The notes beneath the pieces were generated by a model. It saw nothing but the letters and a program-made list of their open reading frames with translations, was not told the origin of the DNA and did not search any database. A stretch of 64,000 nt of DNA from Macrobrachium rosenbergii (lineage: Eukaryota > Arthropoda > Malacostraca > Decapoda > Palaemonidae). A program made the translations under genes and the position numbers. Location of the stretch: contig NC_089766.1 in the NCBI RefSeq assembly GCF_040412425.1, positions 20,917,556-20,981,555 on the forward strand, written 5' to 3'. Below are positions 61,768 through 64,000 of the stretch, piece after piece (the first letter of the stretch is position 1; every line of letters starts with the position of its first letter).

Positions 61768-63338
61768 GGATTAAAAACGTTTTATAGAAACTGAAAGAAA
61801 TCTGCCGTCAAAGGATGATACATAAGAGTGAACTGTCATGTTCATTTAGTATTTGTTATTGTATCAAATTTTCGTAGGAAAGGATTAATATTAGCAACAG
61901 AACTCCAAAGGCCAGTAGTACAAACGAGAAATGAATCAATGAGTTTATGTTCACCATCCGCCATGGAATGGGCACAGCTGGACTGTCATCTGTTAACTGA
62001 GTAGTTAAGTGCATTATTAATTCTTTACATCGTTAAAGATGGACTCGCTCAAGGTTTTATCGAAAAGTGTCATTAGTCTGAAAAGAGGCAACTTTCATTG
62101 ACACTGTTGTTTGGTGGTTATGTGGGGCAATCAGGGGAATTTTTTAGCTTTATATTAATACTGTTTTTTTTATTCATGCACTGAGATACTTTGGAGTTTA
62201 TACGACTATATTAAGGAATAATCATGCATGGATCGAAAATGTTCAAAGATGTCCGGGTGAATGTGAATAAAATCGAAGTGAAGTTTTTCTGTAATATTTC
62301 AGATGAGATTAGAGCCCTGAATAGACTCGCTGGGTAAATGAGACACCAAAGACCGAGAAGAAGAAAAAGGAACACAGAAGCAGATGCGCGAGAGAGTCAA
62401 ACCTCTTGCACTGAATGGAGAGCGGTTGGTGCAGAGGTCAGTCACTCCAGCAGAAAAGACTCCATGAGGAAAGGTTCACATACTGGTGGATCCAGTCTCG
62501 ACTGGAGGACTGCTGAACCTTTGAAGAGGAGAAAGGAAACATTTTTGGACAGGAGAGAGGAGATGAAGTTACTGGGATGGATCTCAGGCATCTCCTTAGG
62601 TTACCTCTTCATGTATATGATATACATGTATCCCATAACGATAACCTTTGACTTTTGTTTGTATATGGAAACGGTCTTGAAATAGAAAGACATCATTATC
62701 TCAGAACTTCCTAAGCGCTGGAAACTTAATTGTGCAGAAATCTTAATTGTCAGAACGCAACAGCCTCAACTAACATGCGGCTAACACCTTCCATAAAAGG
62801 TTGTGCATATAAAGGTTGTTGAATATCTTTCCCAAGACTGACAGACCCACTGTCCTTCGTTAACAAGGGGACTATTCTTGGTCTCCCGCCTTTCATCTTT
62901 AATAAATGCCTTTACAATCCTCATCCGGGTTAGCCAACACCTCTCCCTTCGGAAATCACATGTACAGTATTTGCATATATATTGCCTATGATCTCATCGA
63001 CATGACAACCATTAATGAAAATACACTGAGGCGTCAAGTGATGGTCACATATATCTTATCATCGGTCAAATAGTGTGAGATAGGGGTAGCGTCAGAGGAT
63101 TCATACGTCAGGATATGATATATGATTTCAACAAAAAGATAATAAATTTTCCAAAGTACATATACTAGTTTTTGTTAGGTAGTGGAATTACTAAAAATAC
63201 ACAAATATATAAAATAAGCGTCATTATACATACACACCGAAAACTATTTGAAATTTGGGATAGAAGAGCTCATGTAGGTGATGGAAACACTTTCTTATTT
63301 TATTTTTTTTTTTAACGCACCCACTTCTCTTCCTTCAG

Positions 63339-63576
63339 ATGCTCAGTGACAGCTGAGGCAGTCGTGAGACGAACTGGGAATGAAATGAGGTGGAAAGCTG
63401 ATGAAGATGTCCTGGCCTTTGGACAGGTCGTATTGCCGGGAAGCGACTGTCCTCTGGAGGAGGAGGCTGCAGAGGACGGGCCGGGGGTAGAGGCAGGACA
63501 GATCTCAGGTGGAAACGCCAGAGAAAAGGCCGAACACAGCATCGCCTGCTGCACCGGTTGTGGGGAAGGCAGATAA
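63339..63576 (+). other. Possible terminal exon, product unknown
   Basis: A pyrimidine-rich tract ending in CTTCCTTCAG (about 63329-63338) could be a splice acceptor. The following frame (TGC TCA GTG ACA ...) is open to TAA at 63574-63576 and reads about 78 codons, acidic, with a closing CCTGCGEGR. GC content is clearly above the flanks. I do not recognise a family. In block C the same stretch (about 31050-31293) is disrupted by an extra base near 31067 and a short insertion near 31145. The minus strand is also open here, which weakens the case. Confidence 0.22.
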
Positions 63577-64000
63577 CCAATGGGAAATTGTTGTTCAGAA
63601 GAAAGCAGGGTCCACACCAGGGAATTGTCTGACAAAACTGTTATGCTAGGCAATGAGAAAAGTCTGAAAATGTTCGGAGTCAAGTTTTCCAAGAGCAGGA
63701 CGATACGAGATCCATATCTTTGATGAAAAGGATCATCAAGAAGCGTTCCACCTAATACAGAACCTGTAAAATAACCAAAACAACATAATTACAAGAAGGT
63801 GAACAACAACATGTTTGGAAGACATAACCTTAACGGCCATCTTTAATGAGAAAAGGGAAGTTTCATAAGTTTTGTTAAATTTTTTTTTTCAATATTTCTG
63901 TTTGTAATAATGTTATATCATTAAAAGGGTGTATACAGGTACATGCATTTGTATAGCGAGTATTAGTATAATACCAACTCAAGAATTCAGTTTATTTTTG

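Larger units (their letters stand above)
58723..64000. repeat. Recent segmental duplication, block D (partner 25281-31724)
   Basis: Same order and strand as block C, reaching both the gap and the window end, so its true extent is unknown on both sides. It lacks C's solo LTR at about 60389. Confidence 0.93.

Noticed and set aside
62338..62685. 115-codon open frame in block D
   Set aside because: The near-identical block C copy has an early stop (TGAATAG context near 30146) and there is no motif; not supported as a gene.

Overview
Nature of the sequence. This is eukaryotic, repeat-dominated DNA with no bacterial-style gene organisation and no host gene that I can name. Very long (TA)n, (GA)n and (CT)n arrays, Penelope-like elements (PLEs), a mariner, tRNA-derived SINEs and a multi-hairpin repeat of a type I associate from memory with decapod genomes together suggest a decapod crustacean (shrimp, crab or crayfish). 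That assignment is an inference. Almost every long open frame is either a translated microsatellite (IYIYIY, RERERE, SLSLSL, THTHTH) or a mobile-element protein. || Layout. 1-1.7 kb: decayed non-LTR reverse transcriptase whose 5' end is a perfect 57-bp hairpin, then a scrap of PLE. 3.1-9.6 kb: block A of an old duplication, holding a multi-hairpin repeat, a (TA)n-bracketed pair of PLE fragments and a SINE. 9.8-17.3 kb: microsatellites, a mariner 3' end, a SINE, a small minisatellite and a diverged interspersed repeat. 17.6-24.6 kb: a 7-kb LTR retrotransposon with two LTRs, PBS, PPT, gag and protease but no recognisable reverse transcriptase, RNase H or integrase. 25.3-31.7 kb: block C of a younger duplication, interrupted by a solo LTR. 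31.9-35.4 kb: a chain of (TA)n arrays separated by a MITE, an internally deleted mariner, a tRNA-like unit and a solo LTR. 37.26-38.33 kb: a roughly 1-kb near-continuous palindrome. 38.6-39.7 kb: an unclassified unit between (TA)n arrays. 40.5-43.4 kb: the best-preserved PLE (RT plus GIY-YIG endonuclease) preceded by an inverted copy of its own 3' half. 43.7-45.1 kb: a CCTAAA-rich minisatellite. 45.1-53.9 kb: apparently empty DNA with many (GA)n/(CT)n arrays. 53.9-57.9 kb: block B (partner of A) with a reverse solo LTR in its (TA)n locus. 58.2-58.7 kb: 500-N gap. 58.7-64 kb: block D (partner of C). || Main pattern. Nearly every (TA)n array longer than about 70 bp abuts a mobile element, and most elements of known class have (TA)n on both sides; the equally long (GA)n/(CT)n arrays do not show this. 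The duplicated blocks act as natural controls. In A versus B, the same (TA)n locus carries different elements. In C versus D, the C copy has solo LTR plus (TA)n and the D copy has neither. The window is therefore informative about whether TA microsatellites attract transposable elements or are seeded by them. || How the genes work together. There is no host pathway here. The coding capacity is selfish: PLE RT-endonuclease, LTR gag-protease, LINE RT and mariner transposase, all damaged. Many breaks are single-base indels in homopolymers, so some may be assembly errors.
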